Of a stretch of 64,000 nt of DNA, positions 41,395 through 51,451 are shown one piece after another (position 1 is the stretch's first letter; each line of letters begins with the position of its first letter). The notes beneath the pieces were generated by a model that was not told the DNA's origin, did no database searches, and was given only the letters and a program-made list of their open reading frames with translations. A program made the position numbers and the translations under genes. Source of the stretch: an uncultured Clostridia bacterium (GTDB lineage Bacteria; Bacillota; Clostridia; TANB77; CAG-508); the NCBI GenBank assembly GCA_944386675.1, contig CALXBY010000004.1, positions 17,875-81,874 on the forward strand. The letters run 5' to 3'.

Positions 41395-42669
41395 TTATCT
41401 ATATTCTTCTTTATCTTCATCCCAAGAATTTGGCTCATAAACAGTTCCTACAAACCATATTTCATTTGTTTCTTTATCTCTAATAAAATACAAAAATGGT
41501 TTATCCATTTTAATTTCCTCTGGTTTCGTACGATTATCATCAATCATTGCAGTAATATCCATAGTAATAGCAGTAACTGCTGCTGCTTTTATACCTCTTT
41601 CTGTAAAGTCTATGTCTGCTTTGTGTAAGGCATTACCAACATACAGACTTGTATCTGCCATATTTGAAAAATCTGCTAAATTACCATCAAAAGCATCTGT
41701 AATTCCTAACTTCATTAAATCTTCCTTTAATGGTAAATCATAATCAAAAGAAAATTTAGGTATTGAAATATTCACTCCATAACTTGTTTCTGAAGCTAAA
41801 ATTTCATTTTCTATAATACGGTTTAATTCTTCTGTCGTAAATGTATCAACATATTCAGACAAATTATCTTCTGGCATAATTGCAACAAATTGTAATTGTG
41901 TATTATCATACTTTTTTAAATCCATCGTCAAAGCCGTTATGTCTTTATCTTTATAATATCCAAATTGTTCATTCTTTGTTTCTTTATGCATCATGGTTGC
42001 TGTCATTTTATTACCATCGTCTAAATAGAAATCTTCTCCATAGGTATCATTTGTATCAAAAGAATTTGCCCATTCCATATCTATTGCTAGAGCATTTACA
42101 AGAATCATATTGGTAGCTGGATTTTGTACTGTATGGTCATCTAACATATTTTTTATAATTCCCAAAGTTTTATTTTCTATCCACTGATTTATATTTGTTG
42201 CATCTCGAAATGCGTCATAATTAATTTCTGCATTATATTTTTTCGTTAATATATTTTTATAATCTTCCTTTACAACATTAGCATATGTATCTCTTATATA
42301 TACGCCATTTGCCAAAGATAACACATCATCTATAGGATTATATTTTGTTAGATTTAATCCTTTAATCACATTTTCAATTTGTGTTTTGGTATTTCCATTT
42401 GCACCTTCATCTAACATATTTAATGCATATTTTATTGATAATGGACTATATACCATATTTTCTTTTTTATTTTCCAATTTTAAAAATTTCATTGAAAAAT
42501 CAGATGTGCTCATATCTGCTAAACCACTTCCTGTTACTGTAGGATTTCCCTTTGTTTCTTTGTTTTTATTAATAATGATTGCTAAGGTTGCTACTATTAT
42601 AATTGCTAATAATATCAATAATATAACCATTGTTTTAAATTTTATTTTTAATTCTTTTTTCTCTTGCAT
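41395..42669 (-). CDS. Serpin-family protease inhibitor, membrane-anchored
   Basis: 424 residues from the ATG at 42669 (GGGGATT upstream). An N-terminal signal anchor at about 10-32 is followed by a complete serpin fold: NMVYSPLSIKYALNMLDEGA at the start, NQWIENKTLGII, the hinge TERGIKAAAVTAITMD, and the C-terminal DKPFLYFIRDKETNEIWFVG. The reactive loop after the hinge (ITAMIDDNRTKP) would trap an outside protease; P1 is not certain. Small helix residues in the hinge fit an inhibitory serpin. Bacterial serpins are thought to guard against host or competitor proteases. Confidence 0.88.
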   Translation of the reverse strand: MQEKKELKIKFKTMVILLILLAIIIVATLAIIINKNKETKGNPTVTGSGLADMSTSDFSMKFLKLENKKENMVYSPLSIKYALNMLDEGANGNTKTQIENVIKGLNLTKYNPIDDVLSLANGVYIRDTYANVVKEDYKNILTKKYNAEINYDAFRDATNINQWIENKTLGIIKNMLDDHTVQNPATNMILVNALAIDMEWANSFDTNDTYGEDFYLDDGNKMTATMMHKETKNEQFGYYKDKDITALTMDLKKYDNTQLQFVAIMPEDNLSEYVDTFTTEELNRIIENEILASETSYGVNISIPKFSFDYDLPLKEDLMKLGITDAFDGNLADFSNMADTSLYVGNALHKADIDFTERGIKAAAVTAITMDITAMIDDNRTKPEEIKMDKPFLYFIRDKETNEIWFVGTVYEPNSWDEDKEEYR

Positions 42670-42688
42670 TTTTAATCCCCTTTTTCTT

Positions 42689-42958
42689 TTATTTTTGATT
42701 AATTGTTTTCTCCCAAACACTTCTTATTAATTTTAAAGATAATGTAGATAATATAAAACCTATGACTGGAACTAATGAACTTAAAGCTACATTTGTAAAC
42801 TTATTTATCATATTTGAATAAATAATAACTACTATATATGTCAATATGCAAATACAAATTTTTCTGGTCCAACTTGTTTCCCATCTTTTGTCTAATTCAA
42901 CTCTTTTGTTTCTTTCCTTAATTTCTAAAATTTCTTTTTCTAATTCTTCATTACTCAT
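42689..42958 (-). CDS. Two-span membrane protein with coiled-coil start
   Basis: 89 residues. A charged helical start (SNEELEKEILEIKERNKRVE) precedes two hydrophobic segments (ICICILTYIVVIIYSNMI; LVPVIGFILSTLSLKLI). It ends 20 nt before the serpin start and is probably co-transcribed. No family recognised. Similar two-span proteins of this size are widespread in Clostridia. Confidence 0.6.
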   Translation of the reverse strand: MSNEELEKEILEIKERNKRVELDKRWETSWTRKICICILTYIVVIIYSNMINKFTNVALSSLVPVIGFILSTLSLKLIRSVWEKTINQK

Positions 42959-43038
42959 TTTTCTTCCCCCTTTTCTTTATTAAACATTTATTTTTATAAA
43001 TTATATCAATAAGTTTCTTTTTTTACAATAAAATAAAC

Positions 43039-43076
43039 AAAAAAGCTTACAAACATTTCTGTCCATAAGCTTTTTT
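43039..43076 (-). terminator. Terminator of the tRNA-Leu gene
   Basis: The stem AAAAAAGCTTA / TAAGCTTTTTT begins 3 nt after the CCA end of the tRNA. Confidence 0.8.
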
Positions 43077-43078
43077 CA

Positions 43079-43161
43079 TGGTACCGATGGTGGGACTCGA
43101 ACCCACATGGTTTCCCGCTGGATTTTGAGTCCAGTGCGTCTACCAATTCCGCCACATCGGC
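43079..43161 (-). tRNA. tRNA-Leu (anticodon CAA)
   Basis: 83 nt with CCA encoded. Acceptor stem GCCGATG / CATCGGT, D-arm with GGTAGA, anticodon loop CTCAAAA (anticodon CAA, reads UUG), a long variable arm as required for tRNA-Leu, and T-loop GTTCGAGTC. It has its own promoter and terminator. Confidence 0.95.
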
Positions 43162-43180
43162 ATATAATATATACTAATAT

Positions 43181-43209
43181 ATATTAGCATATATCTTTTA
43201 AAAAGTCTA
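43181..43209 (-). promoter_or_regulatory. Promoter of tRNA-Leu
   Basis: TAGACT (43204-43209) and TAATAT (43181-43186) with a 17-bp spacer. Confidence 0.55.
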
Positions 43210-43238
43210 GAATAATTTAATAAGTTTTTCAAAAATTC

Positions 43239-43268
43239 TTGAAACCCGCTTCTTATCTATGATATAAT
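43239..43268 (+). promoter_or_regulatory. Promoter of the 60-residue plus-strand gene
   Basis: TTGAAA (43239-43244) and TATAAT (43263-43268) with an 18-bp spacer, about 30 nt before the start codon. Confidence 0.65.
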
Positions 43269-43297
43269 GTAGCTAAGTAAATTTCAGGAGGTCATTT

Positions 43298-43480
43298 ATG
43301 GATATTGTTTATGAAAATGATGATAATTTAGCATTATTCCAAAATAATTGTTTAGCATTAACTATTAGACAAGAATATCGTCTTCAAGTTACTTATAAGG
43401 TTTTTAATAAAAGTCTTTCTGTATCTGTAAAATCTATATTTAGTGCTGCTGTACTTACTGTTTTAAATATTTTTATTTAA
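43298..43480 (+). CDS. 60-residue protein of unknown function
   Basis: MDIVYENDDNLALFQNNCLA, ..., KVFNKSLSVSVKSIFSAAVL and a hydrophobic end. It has a consensus promoter and a very strong CAGGAGG site 7 nt before the ATG, so expression is likely. The basic hydrophobic C-terminal third could insert in or bind to the membrane. No family recognised. It converges with the next gene and overlaps its end by 8 nt. Confidence 0.6.
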   Translation: MDIVYENDDNLALFQNNCLALTIRQEYRLQVTYKVFNKSLSVSVKSIFSAAVLTVLNIFI

Positions 43481-44444
43481 TTTTTTTACTTAATTTATTC
43501 ATTTGTTTTTGTACATATATCATGAAATCGTCTTTGTCATTTATAACACCAATATGCTCATGATATTTTTTAACTTCTTCTTTTAAAGCTTCTATATCAT
43601 TTTCATTCTTAGCTTTTTTAAACATCGGATCAAAATATTCTGTATAACATAACTTTTGGATTGCTAAAAAATGATTTTGTATTTCTTTTACATATATATT
43701 TATCTCTTTTTCTAAAATTTTCTTTTTATTTTTATTTAGTGTTTTTGTATTCATTAATCTATTATTCTCTACTATTGTATCTCTTGCTTTCATCATTTTG
43801 TCAAAAGAGCTAAGCAAAAATTCATATGCGTTTTTACCTGCAAATTTTTCAAATGCGTCTTCAAAATCATCACTATTTTCAAGTATACTTTTCAATAATG
43901 GCATATGTCCTATAACATAGATAACTTGTTGTAAAATAGCACATAAAATTGGGAAGTATTGATTATAAATTGATTTTATTTGTATACCAAAATAATGGTG
44001 GTTTTCTTGCTTTTTATTAAAAACCATAGCAATAATTAATTGCATCGCTGCTTCATTTATAGCTAATCCTTTTATATTATATGCTCCAAATTTACATAGT
44101 CCCATTTGTTTGGGCATTCCTTCACCATTATTTTCTTGGTTACATTGTATATAGTGGAAAATTTCATGGAACATAACCTCATCTATAACTTTTATATTTT
44201 CTACTCCTCTAATATAAATCGCATTTGTAGAAACAATATAATTTACTTTTGTAAATTTTTCTGGTATATCTGCTACATATATTTTGGCTTCTTTTATTTT
44301 TTTATACATATGTTTACCATTAAATTCTGTAATCATTTCCTCCATTTTTTTAGTTGTTTCTGTGGCGATATATTCTATTTCCTCTTCTGTTAATTCTCTA
44401 ATTGGTTTAATATTATATCTTTTTAATTCTCCACTTATTTCCAT
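43473..44444 (-). CDS. Putative zinc metallopeptidase-like protein (HExxH)
   Basis: 323 residues. A possible zinc site FHEIFHYIQ lies near residue 93, with a downstream NEAAMQLII whose Glu could be the third ligand, the gluzincin order. The second half is helical and lysine-rich, with a coiled-coil look. No signal peptide, so it is likely cytoplasmic. No named family was recognised and activity is unproven. Confidence 0.55.
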   Translation of the reverse strand: MEISGELKRYNIKPIRELTEEEIEYIATETTKKMEEMITEFNGKHMYKKIKEAKIYVADIPEKFTKVNYIVSTNAIYIRGVENIKVIDEVMFHEIFHYIQCNQENNGEGMPKQMGLCKFGAYNIKGLAINEAAMQLIIAMVFNKKQENHHYFGIQIKSIYNQYFPILCAILQQVIYVIGHMPLLKSILENSDDFEDAFEKFAGKNAYEFLLSSFDKMMKARDTIVENNRLMNTKTLNKNKKKILEKEINIYVKEIQNHFLAIQKLCYTEYFDPMFKKAKNENDIEALKEEVKKYHEHIGVINDKDDFMIYVQKQMNKLSKKIK

Positions 44445-44490
44445 AAAATTTTCCTCACTATCTCTTTTTTATTTACCCTTTATTTAAAAT

Positions 44491-46971
44491 CTATCTTTTT
44501 AAATATTGTGCTAATACCTTTTGAAGTTCTTTAAAATCAATTGGTTTTGCAATATGATCATTCATACCTGCTTTTTGTGTGTTTACAATATCTTCTGCAA
44601 AAGTATTTGCTGTAACAGCTATAATTGGTATAATCTTGGCATCTTTTCTTGGTAATCTCCTTATTTCCTTTGTTGCCTCACATCCATTTAGTATAGGCAT
44701 TTGCATATCCATCAAAATTGCATCAAAGCTACCTTCTGGACTTTGTTTAAATTTATCTACTGCTTCTTGCCCATTTGTTGCCTTTGTTATAATAACACCT
44801 TGCATTTCCAATATTTCTGTTGAAATTTCCATATTTAGTTCATTGTCTTCTGCAATTAAAATTCTTTTTCCTCTTAAGTCTATGCTTGCTGTTTTTTCCT
44901 CTTTCGCTTCACTTTCTGGTATCTCATCAGTAATTTCTAGAGGAATTGTTACTTTAAAAGTTGTTCCTTTTCCTGGCTCACTTTTTATTTCTATTTGTCC
45001 ATTTAATTTTTGTACATTATTATTAACAATTACCATTCCTAGTCCTGTTCCTGCAATTTTGTCTGCATGGAATCTTGTTTCTCTTGCAAAAGGTGTATAA
45101 ATTTTTTCTAGGAATTCTTTACTCATGCCAATTCCATCATCACCTACTAGAATTTCATATTTAGAAACAAATTTTCCTACTAATTCTGTTATTTGTACAA
45201 TAATATTTCCATTTGGCATTGTATATTTTAATGCATTTGAAACAATATTGTTTATGATTTGTCTTACCTTTCCCCAATCACCTGAAACATAATTGTTTTG
45301 TATATTATAAATCACTTTTAGATTTTTGTTTTGTAATTTTGCTTGTTCTTCAAATACAGATAAGGTTTCTTTTAATCTCGTTTCAATATTAAACTTTTCT
45401 TTATTAACAGTATTAATTCCTTCTTCCATTTTTGAAACATCTAATATATCATTTATCAAGTCCAATAATTGTCTACTCGAAATATTAATTTTTGTAAGAT
45501 AATCAGATAGTTTTTCTTTATTATCCATTTGTTCTTTTGAAAGTTCTGAAAGATTAATAATTGCATTTAATGGAGTTCTCATGTCATGTGACATATTAGC
45601 AAAGAAAGTATTTTTAGATTTTACTGCTTCCTCTGTTGCTTCAATAGAATCTCTTATAATTTGCATTTTCTCTAATTCTCTTTCTTTTTCATAATTAATA
45701 TCCTGAAATGCTAATACAATCTCATGTCCTTCTTTTTTCAAATCTGATGCATTATATAACATTTGTACATTAACCCATCTTGTCTCACTTTTATTAAAAA
45801 TACGTTTAAAATCTCCTCCAAAACTTTTTACGTTTTTGCTAACTAATTTTTTTATATTACTAATTGAAAAGGTTTCTTTAAATTCTTGATAAGCTTCTTT
45901 TTCTATTACCGTTTCCAAACAGTTCATAAAGATTTGATAATCTCCTGTTTGTGGTATCGATTCTTTCACATATTCTGATGCTTTTAACATAGAATATGTT
46001 TCATTTTCAATATCTACTAAATATAATGCATAATAAGCATCTCCTAATGCTTTTGTTATTCTATTATAAAGTGAATTCTTTTTGTTAGATTTTCTTTCTG
46101 CAACAATTAAATAAATAGCTAATATGACAAATAGTGCAATTGCTCCATAATATGCTAAAGAAATTTTGTCAATTCCTCTTAATAAATATGAGTATGGAAT
46201 TGTAACAATAACTCCCCAATCAGTAGATGTTTTTGCATAATATACACCTCTTTTTTCTCCCTCTACATCTACCACATAAGATTTTTCATCATCTTGTTTT
46301 TCTTTCACTTCTCGAAGTATTTTATTTACATAATTTTCGGTTTGTGTTTCATCCAATGCCAATCCTGCTGTTTCTGCATGTAATACATTTCCTTGTGAAT
46401 CACAAATATAATAGCGTGCTCCTTCTGGTAGATTCTCAATAGAAGGCCAATTTGTGATTTTGTCTATGTAAATATTAGCAGCTACAACATCTTCCCCATT
46501 TGCCTTCATAGCAAAAGTTATAACTCTTTCTCCTGTAGTTTGCTTTTCATATACATCTGTAGAAATCATTTCTCCATTTGCTTCAATTGCTTTTATATAC
46601 CAATCTGTCTGTTTATAGTCTAGATTACTCTCTTGTACTGTATCTTTATACACATACATTTTTTGTTCTTTTACAATATAAATATCAATTTGACTTGAAG
46701 TAATGATTTTTTCAAACTTGCTATGGATTTCATTCATATCTTGCAAACTGATATAACTATTTGTATTTATTTCTTTTGCTACAGTTTCTAACAATTCTTT
46801 ATAATTTGAAATATATGCTCTTTCCTCTAGGTTTACTAGATTTCTCGCAATTTCTTCTCCCAATATTTTTGCATTATCTAAAACTTGATTATTAGCAATA
46901 TATATCAAGACAGTGCTAACTAAAGAACATATGATTAAAAAAACAATGGTTATTACAAAACTTTTTTTCAT
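44491..46971 (-). CDS. Hybrid sensor histidine kinase with receiver domain
   Basis: 826 residues. Order: membrane span 7-28, Cache-like external sensor of about 230 residues, second span at about 270-292, a PAS-like region, HisKA with FFANMSHDMRTPLN, HATPase motifs (NIVSNALKY; VGDDGIGMS; GTGLGMVI), and a C-terminal receiver whose phospho-acceptor Asp is in ILMDMQMP with LIAEDNELN as acidic pocket. It lies 18 nt downstream of a separate HPt gene, so a His-Asp-His relay is expected. The final response regulator is not in the window. Confidence 0.9.
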   Translation of the reverse strand: MKKSFVITIVFLIICSLVSTVLIYIANNQVLDNAKILGEEIARNLVNLEERAYISNYKELLETVAKEINTNSYISLQDMNEIHSKFEKIITSSQIDIYIVKEQKMYVYKDTVQESNLDYKQTDWYIKAIEANGEMISTDVYEKQTTGERVITFAMKANGEDVVAANIYIDKITNWPSIENLPEGARYYICDSQGNVLHAETAGLALDETQTENYVNKILREVKEKQDDEKSYVVDVEGEKRGVYYAKTSTDWGVIVTIPYSYLLRGIDKISLAYYGAIALFVILAIYLIVAERKSNKKNSLYNRITKALGDAYYALYLVDIENETYSMLKASEYVKESIPQTGDYQIFMNCLETVIEKEAYQEFKETFSISNIKKLVSKNVKSFGGDFKRIFNKSETRWVNVQMLYNASDLKKEGHEIVLAFQDINYEKERELEKMQIIRDSIEATEEAVKSKNTFFANMSHDMRTPLNAIINLSELSKEQMDNKEKLSDYLTKINISSRQLLDLINDILDVSKMEEGINTVNKEKFNIETRLKETLSVFEEQAKLQNKNLKVIYNIQNNYVSGDWGKVRQIINNIVSNALKYTMPNGNIIVQITELVGKFVSKYEILVGDDGIGMSKEFLEKIYTPFARETRFHADKIAGTGLGMVIVNNNVQKLNGQIEIKSEPGKGTTFKVTIPLEITDEIPESEAKEEKTASIDLRGKRILIAEDNELNMEISTEILEMQGVIITKATNGQEAVDKFKQSPEGSFDAILMDMQMPILNGCEATKEIRRLPRKDAKIIPIIAVTANTFAEDIVNTQKAGMNDHIAKPIDFKELQKVLAQYLKR

Positions 46972-46989
46972 TTATTTTCCCCTTTTCTT

Positions 46990-47340
46990 TTAATTAATTT
47001 TTTCTATACATTCTTTTGTTTCTTCATATTCTTTTTGTATCTTTGTATATATATCTTCTAGCCTTTCGTATTGTTTTTCTCTAACAGCTTGTACCATTTC
47101 ATTTGTTAGTACATACAATCGATTAATTCCTAGATTAGCAGTTATTCCTTTTAATGTATGTGCTGTTTTTTCAATTTCTACATAATCTTTATTTTTCCAT
47201 GCATTTTCTAAAGCCACATATGTTTTATCTTCTAAAAATTTTTTTAAGAAGCGTATATACATCATTTCATTGTTTCCAAATCTAGACATGATGTCCATAT
47301 ATTCTATATCCAATTTCTTACAGCATTCAATTAGTTCCAT
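46990..47340 (-). CDS. HPt phosphotransfer protein
   Basis: 116 residues, all helical. The phospho-accepting His61 is in TAHTLKGITANLG, the HPt signature. It is directly upstream of the hybrid kinase gene on the same strand and very probably takes phosphate from its receiver domain. The output regulator must be encoded elsewhere. Confidence 0.88.
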   Translation of the reverse strand: MELIECCKKLDIEYMDIMSRFGNNEMMYIRFLKKFLEDKTYVALENAWKNKDYVEIEKTAHTLKGITANLGINRLYVLTNEMVQAVREKQYERLEDIYTKIQKEYEETKECIEKIN

Positions 47341-47493
47341 TTCTTTTTTATATGATAATTTCTATCATATTTCTCCTTTCATTATATATAATTTTTCGAC
47401 TATATTATATAATAAAATAGCTTAAATATCAATATTTTCTGAATTTAAGTTTTATATTTAATTCTTTATTGTTACAGGTCAATGTTTAATTCT

Positions 47494-48747
47494 TTATACA
47501 ATCTTAATCGTTTGACCTGGAAAAATAAGATTCGGATTTGGTATATTGTTATATTGTAAAATTTCATTTAATGTAATTCCAAATTTTCTTGCAATTCCAT
47601 TTAAAGTGTCTCCGTTTTTTACAACATAATATACTTCAATTGTATCATCTATTGGAGAAAGTTGTGTGACATTACTTTCCGTAATTCTCAATTTTTCTCC
47701 TGGATAAATTAAATTTGGATTTTCAATATCATTTAATTCCACAATATGTTCTACACTCACATTATATGTTCTTGCAATTTGTGATAAGGTATTTCCTCTT
47801 TTCACTATATAAGTTATGCTTCCTGTTCCTCTTTCTTCATTTCCTGGTATGCTTGAATTAGTAAATATTCTTAACTTTTCACCTGGGTAAATTAAATCTG
47901 GATTTTGGATATGATTTATATCTACTAATTCTTGTACAGTTGTACCATATCTTCTCGCAATGGCACTTAAGGTATCTCCACTTTTTATAATATATTCTAT
48001 ACTTTCTGTATTTGTTGGAGAAGTATTTCCGCTATTGTTTGGAATTTCAGAAGTTTCCCCTAAAAAAATTTCTTCTGTATACAAATCTCTATCTACATTA
48101 CCATTAATTCCATTTACATTTCCTCTATCTGTATATTGTATTCCGATATATGTATTCCAACTTGTTTCGATATTAATCAAATTATTTCTGTTTTCATAAT
48201 AGGCAATCCATAGACCATAGTCTTCTGCTAGACTTGTATCAAACGTATTTCTAGCATTAGATAAATCACTATATAAAATAATTTGCTTTTTAGTTAGTTC
48301 TTCTGTACGTTCCATAAATGTTCTGGCTATGCTATTAATTTCTTGTCTTCCAGCGCCTCCAAAAGTTTCATAATCCAAGACAAGCTTACAATCAGGTGTT
48401 TTTCCAGATATAACAGATGCAAAAAAGTTTGCTTCTTTTATCGCTTCTTCTGTATTCGTCGCTGTTAAAAAATGATAAAACCCTACATGTAATCCATTTG
48501 CTTTTGCATTTTCATAGTTAATATCAAAATATGCATCTTTTATGTTTGTTCCTTGACTCGCTTTTATATAAACAATCTGTATACCTGCATTTCTTACTTC
48601 TTCATAATTGATATATCCCTGCCAATTACTAACATCAATTCCTTGATAAACCAAACCAGATGCAGGTGTTAATGCATATGTACAATTAATCTGAATACTA
48701 CATACAAAAACAAATATAACAATTCCTAATATACATTTTTTTAACAT
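47494..48747 (-). CDS. GH25 lysozyme with three LysM repeats
   Basis: 417 residues from the ATG at 48747 (AAGGGGGAT upstream). A signal peptide (1-26) is followed by a GH25 catalytic domain ([26 protein letters not shown], Asp/Glu catalytic) and three C-terminal LysM domains, each starting [32 protein letters not shown] or [16 protein letters not shown]. It is a secreted muramidase that binds peptidoglycan and is likely to remodel the cell's own wall. Confidence 0.93.
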   Translation of the reverse strand: MLKKCILGIVIFVFVCSIQINCTYALTPASGLVYQGIDVSNWQGYINYEEVRNAGIQIVYIKASQGTNIKDAYFDINYENAKANGLHVGFYHFLTATNTEEAIKEANFFASVISGKTPDCKLVLDYETFGGAGRQEINSIARTFMERTEELTKKQIILYSDLSNARNTFDTSLAEDYGLWIAYYENRNNLINIETSWNTYIGIQYTDRGNVNGINGNVDRDLYTEEIFLGETSEIPNNSGNTSPTNTESIEYIIKSGDTLSAIARRYGTTVQELVDINHIQNPDLIYPGEKLRIFTNSSIPGNEERGTGSITYIVKRGNTLSQIARTYNVSVEHIVELNDIENPNLIYPGEKLRITESNVTQLSPIDDTIEVYYVVKNGDTLNGIARKFGITLNEILQYNNIPNPNLIFPGQTIKIV

Positions 48748-48876
48748 AAAATCCCCCTTACATATTTTTTTATATACTATGCTATCCAAGAAAATTTTGT
48801 TAAATAAGAACCTTACTTTTCTTTAGTTAACTATATATATTTAAGTTCTCGAAGAAGCGTAAAGATTTGTCGACGC

Positions 48877-48899
48877 GAAAAATTGCATAGCAATTTTTC
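48877..48899. repeat. Perfect hairpin with ATA loop
   Basis: Ten-base arms GAAAAATTGC / GCAATTTTTC surround ATA, flanked by GACGC and GTGC. The loop and flanks recall the hairpins at 13783-13846. Confidence 0.6.
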
Positions 48900-48912
48900 T
48901 GTGCAACGTTGT

Positions 48913-48957
48913 TTTTTTATGGTATAGGAAAAGTGATTTTTCCTATACCATAAAAAA
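48913..48957 (-). terminator. Long perfect hairpin terminator
   Basis: 20-bp perfect arms (48913-48932, 48938-48957) with a 5-nt loop and T-runs at both ends. It lies downstream of the 794-residue gene and next to the REP-like repeat. Confidence 0.8.
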
Positions 48958-48989
48958 GTTGCCAAAATGGCCCGTCCCCTTTGGCAACT
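48957..48989. repeat. 33-bp REP-like palindrome, copy B
   Basis: Exact inverted copy of 4641-4673, 44 kb away. It lies 13 nt downstream of the end of the 794-residue gene. Confidence 0.85.
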
Positions 48990-49002
48990 TTTGACAACTT
49001 TT

Positions 49003-51387
49003 CTAACTATTTAAATTCTCTGCTTTTTCTTCATTTTGCTTGTTATTGTCCTCTTCTCTTAAAATAACATCATATTCTAATACATTAATCGTTTTTACAT
49101 TTACTTTTGAAAAATCATCTTTTTCATCTTCTATTTCAGTAATTTTAAATGATGTTCTGTTGATTAACTTTACATCTACATTTGATAAATCTACTAATAT
49201 CTTTGTTGATATATTTTGTCCTATCGGCAATGTTTTGTTTTGGTTATCATAGAAAATAATATTTGTATAACTAATTGCATTCATTCCTCTTTTTACATTT
49301 ACTTTGTATAAATTAAATTTGTTGCTTTTATTTTTAATATTTTCTCGAATTTCATTTTCAGGATTAATATTAAAAATATTAAAGTCTTTAGCATCTAATT
49401 TTTCATTTTCAACAATTTTATATATTGGCATATCTTCTATAATAACTACTTTATCTAATGCCTTTTTTATATTATCTACTACTGTTTCTAAAGCTAACTT
49501 ATATCCTATTGGTTTTGTATTTTTATTAATTTCTAAAATATTAAATTTGTCTTTTGCAATTTCCCTGTGGTTTTTATTTGCAATTTTAGAAATTTTTGTT
49601 GCATCTTGTGACATTCCACCAAATATATCAAATTCCTCTATTTCATTTAATACGTTTTCTTCTTGTGCTTCTTTCTTTAAGTCTTTTAAATTATTTTCAA
49701 TTTCTTTTGGTAAAACTTCATTATTTTTTACTTTATTTAAAAGGGGAAAAATATTGGTTGTTGTTAAATATATACTATCAGTTTCACTTTTTGTAAGTGC
49801 TTTTCTTTCTACTTGGTCCATAGTATTACCAAAATTTTCTAAATCTTGATGGTAATCAAACACTTTTGTAACTTTCTTTAATATATTAACCTCTTCTTCT
49901 TCGCCTTCTGCTAAACTTGCTACTTCATCTTTATTGCTATATTTCCAAAATTCAAATATACTTCTTTTATGATTATCTATTTCTTGTATGAAATTTGTTG
50001 CATTTTCAATTTTTTTCGCCATATTCTTGTTTTTTAATTTTAATGCATTTACATCCATTAAAATATTTTTTAATTCTGTTTCTTTTACTTCATATTCTTT
50101 ATATAATTCTACAAGTTCTTCTATTGTATAGTTTTCTTTTTTCTTTCTACTTCTATTTTCTGTTTTGGTTTTATCATCTTTTAATTCTTCTTTTGGTTTG
50201 TTCTTATTTTCTTTTTCTTCTTCGTCGTCTAAAAGATTATCTTTTATTGTATTTTTCTTGTTTTTCTTACTATATTTAAAATAATATTTAAATTTACCAA
50301 AAAAAGTTTTTTTGCATTCTAGAAATGTTGATATTTGTTTTTCCTTTGCTAAGTATTCTATCTCTTGAGAAGCTGCAATTACTTTCAAATTTTCTAGTTT
50401 AATGCTGTTTTCTTTTAATAGTTCTTGTATTAATTCTTGTTTTTCAATTCCTACTTCATATTCTTCATTTATCCATTCTGCTATGTTTTCGTATTCAATT
50501 TTATAATCGTTATTATAAAATTCTATTTCTCCACCTTTTGTAATATTAGTTCTAAATTCAAAATAATGTGGCAATTCTGTTTGCAAAATGAACATGGCTT
50601 TTAATAACTTATAAAATTGATTAGCCTCTACTAAATTATTAATTTTAATCTTATATTGACTTCTTATTTTTCCATATACTTCTGTTTCTCCTACTATATG
50701 AATAGATAGTTTCTCACTTTTATCATATACTTCATAAATTAGTGGCCAATCTTTTGTAAATAACCATAAATAGTTTTCAATATCTTCAAATTCTGATTTT
50801 TTATAATACGTATTACTATATGAAAGATTTCTGATTGGTACAAATATTTTTCCCGTTTTCTTTTTCTCTAATTGCTTTTTCAACAAAAAGAAAAATGTTG
50901 AATAGTCTGTATCTTCTGTTGGTACCAACATAAAATATTGATTAGTATCTTCTGAATAATAAATTTGCCATAAGTAATTTCCTTCATATTTAACTTTAAA
51001 TGGAATCTTTCTATTTAATTTAGTTTGTTCTTCTTGTACCTTTTCCACATTTTCTATTTTTAATTCTTTTAACATTCGTAAAAATGTTGTATGTTTTAAA
51101 TAATTTTCCTCATTTTCTGTATCTAAATATTCAGATATAGGACTAGCTTTTTTATATTTTTCCTGTATATCATCTAATCGATTAGCCGGTGTTAATAATA
51201 TTTGAATATCTTTTATTGGTATATATCTATATTGTCTATATTGTTTTTCATCATAAAATTTAGGCACTCTAAATTTTAATGGCTCATAATTTTCAAATTG
51301 ATTTTTAGCTTCTTCTAAATTTAATCCTAAATATTTTAAATTTTCTTTTATTTCATCTACTATTTTCTCTCCTGTCTTCTTTGGCAA
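49003..51387 (-). CDS. Large cytoplasmic protein of unknown function
   Basis: 794 residues with no membrane span or signal. The first 370 residues are a mixed fold with IPFKVKYEGNYLWQIYYSED and YFMLVPTEDTDYSTFFFLLK. A lysine-rich stretch (about 375-425) follows, then a long coiled-coil-like part (ELVELYKEYEVKETELKNIL) and a final strand-rich region from about 650. Single gene between two hairpin elements. No family recognised, and no catalytic motif seen. Confidence 0.6.
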   Translation of the reverse strand: MPKKTGEKIVDEIKENLKYLGLNLEEAKNQFENYEPLKFRVPKFYDEKQYRQYRYIPIKDIQILLTPANRLDDIQEKYKKASPISEYLDTENEENYLKHTTFLRMLKELKIENVEKVQEEQTKLNRKIPFKVKYEGNYLWQIYYSEDTNQYFMLVPTEDTDYSTFFFLLKKQLEKKKTGKIFVPIRNLSYSNTYYKKSEFEDIENYLWLFTKDWPLIYEVYDKSEKLSIHIVGETEVYGKIRSQYKIKINNLVEANQFYKLLKAMFILQTELPHYFEFRTNITKGGEIEFYNNDYKIEYENIAEWINEEYEVGIEKQELIQELLKENSIKLENLKVIAASQEIEYLAKEKQISTFLECKKTFFGKFKYYFKYSKKNKKNTIKDNLLDDEEEKENKNKPKEELKDDKTKTENRSRKKKENYTIEELVELYKEYEVKETELKNILMDVNALKLKNKNMAKKIENATNFIQEIDNHKRSIFEFWKYSNKDEVASLAEGEEEEVNILKKVTKVFDYHQDLENFGNTMDQVERKALTKSETDSIYLTTTNIFPLLNKVKNNEVLPKEIENNLKDLKKEAQEENVLNEIEEFDIFGGMSQDATKISKIANKNHREIAKDKFNILEINKNTKPIGYKLALETVVDNIKKALDKVVIIEDMPIYKIVENEKLDAKDFNIFNINPENEIRENIKNKSNKFNLYKVNVKRGMNAISYTNIIFYDNQNKTLPIGQNISTKILVDLSNVDVKLINRTSFKITEIEDEKDDFSKVNVKTINVLEYDVILREEDNNKQNEEKAENLNS

Positions 51388-51451
51388 AACAATTCTCCTC
51401 TCTCCTTATTTTATTGTTAAATTGTATATTTAACAATTTTCTAATATATGC

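Noticed and set aside
44106-44393. Long plus-strand frames antisense to minus-strand genes (here and at many other places)
   Set aside because: They are hydrophobic shadows of AT-rich coding sequence with no ribosome sites.
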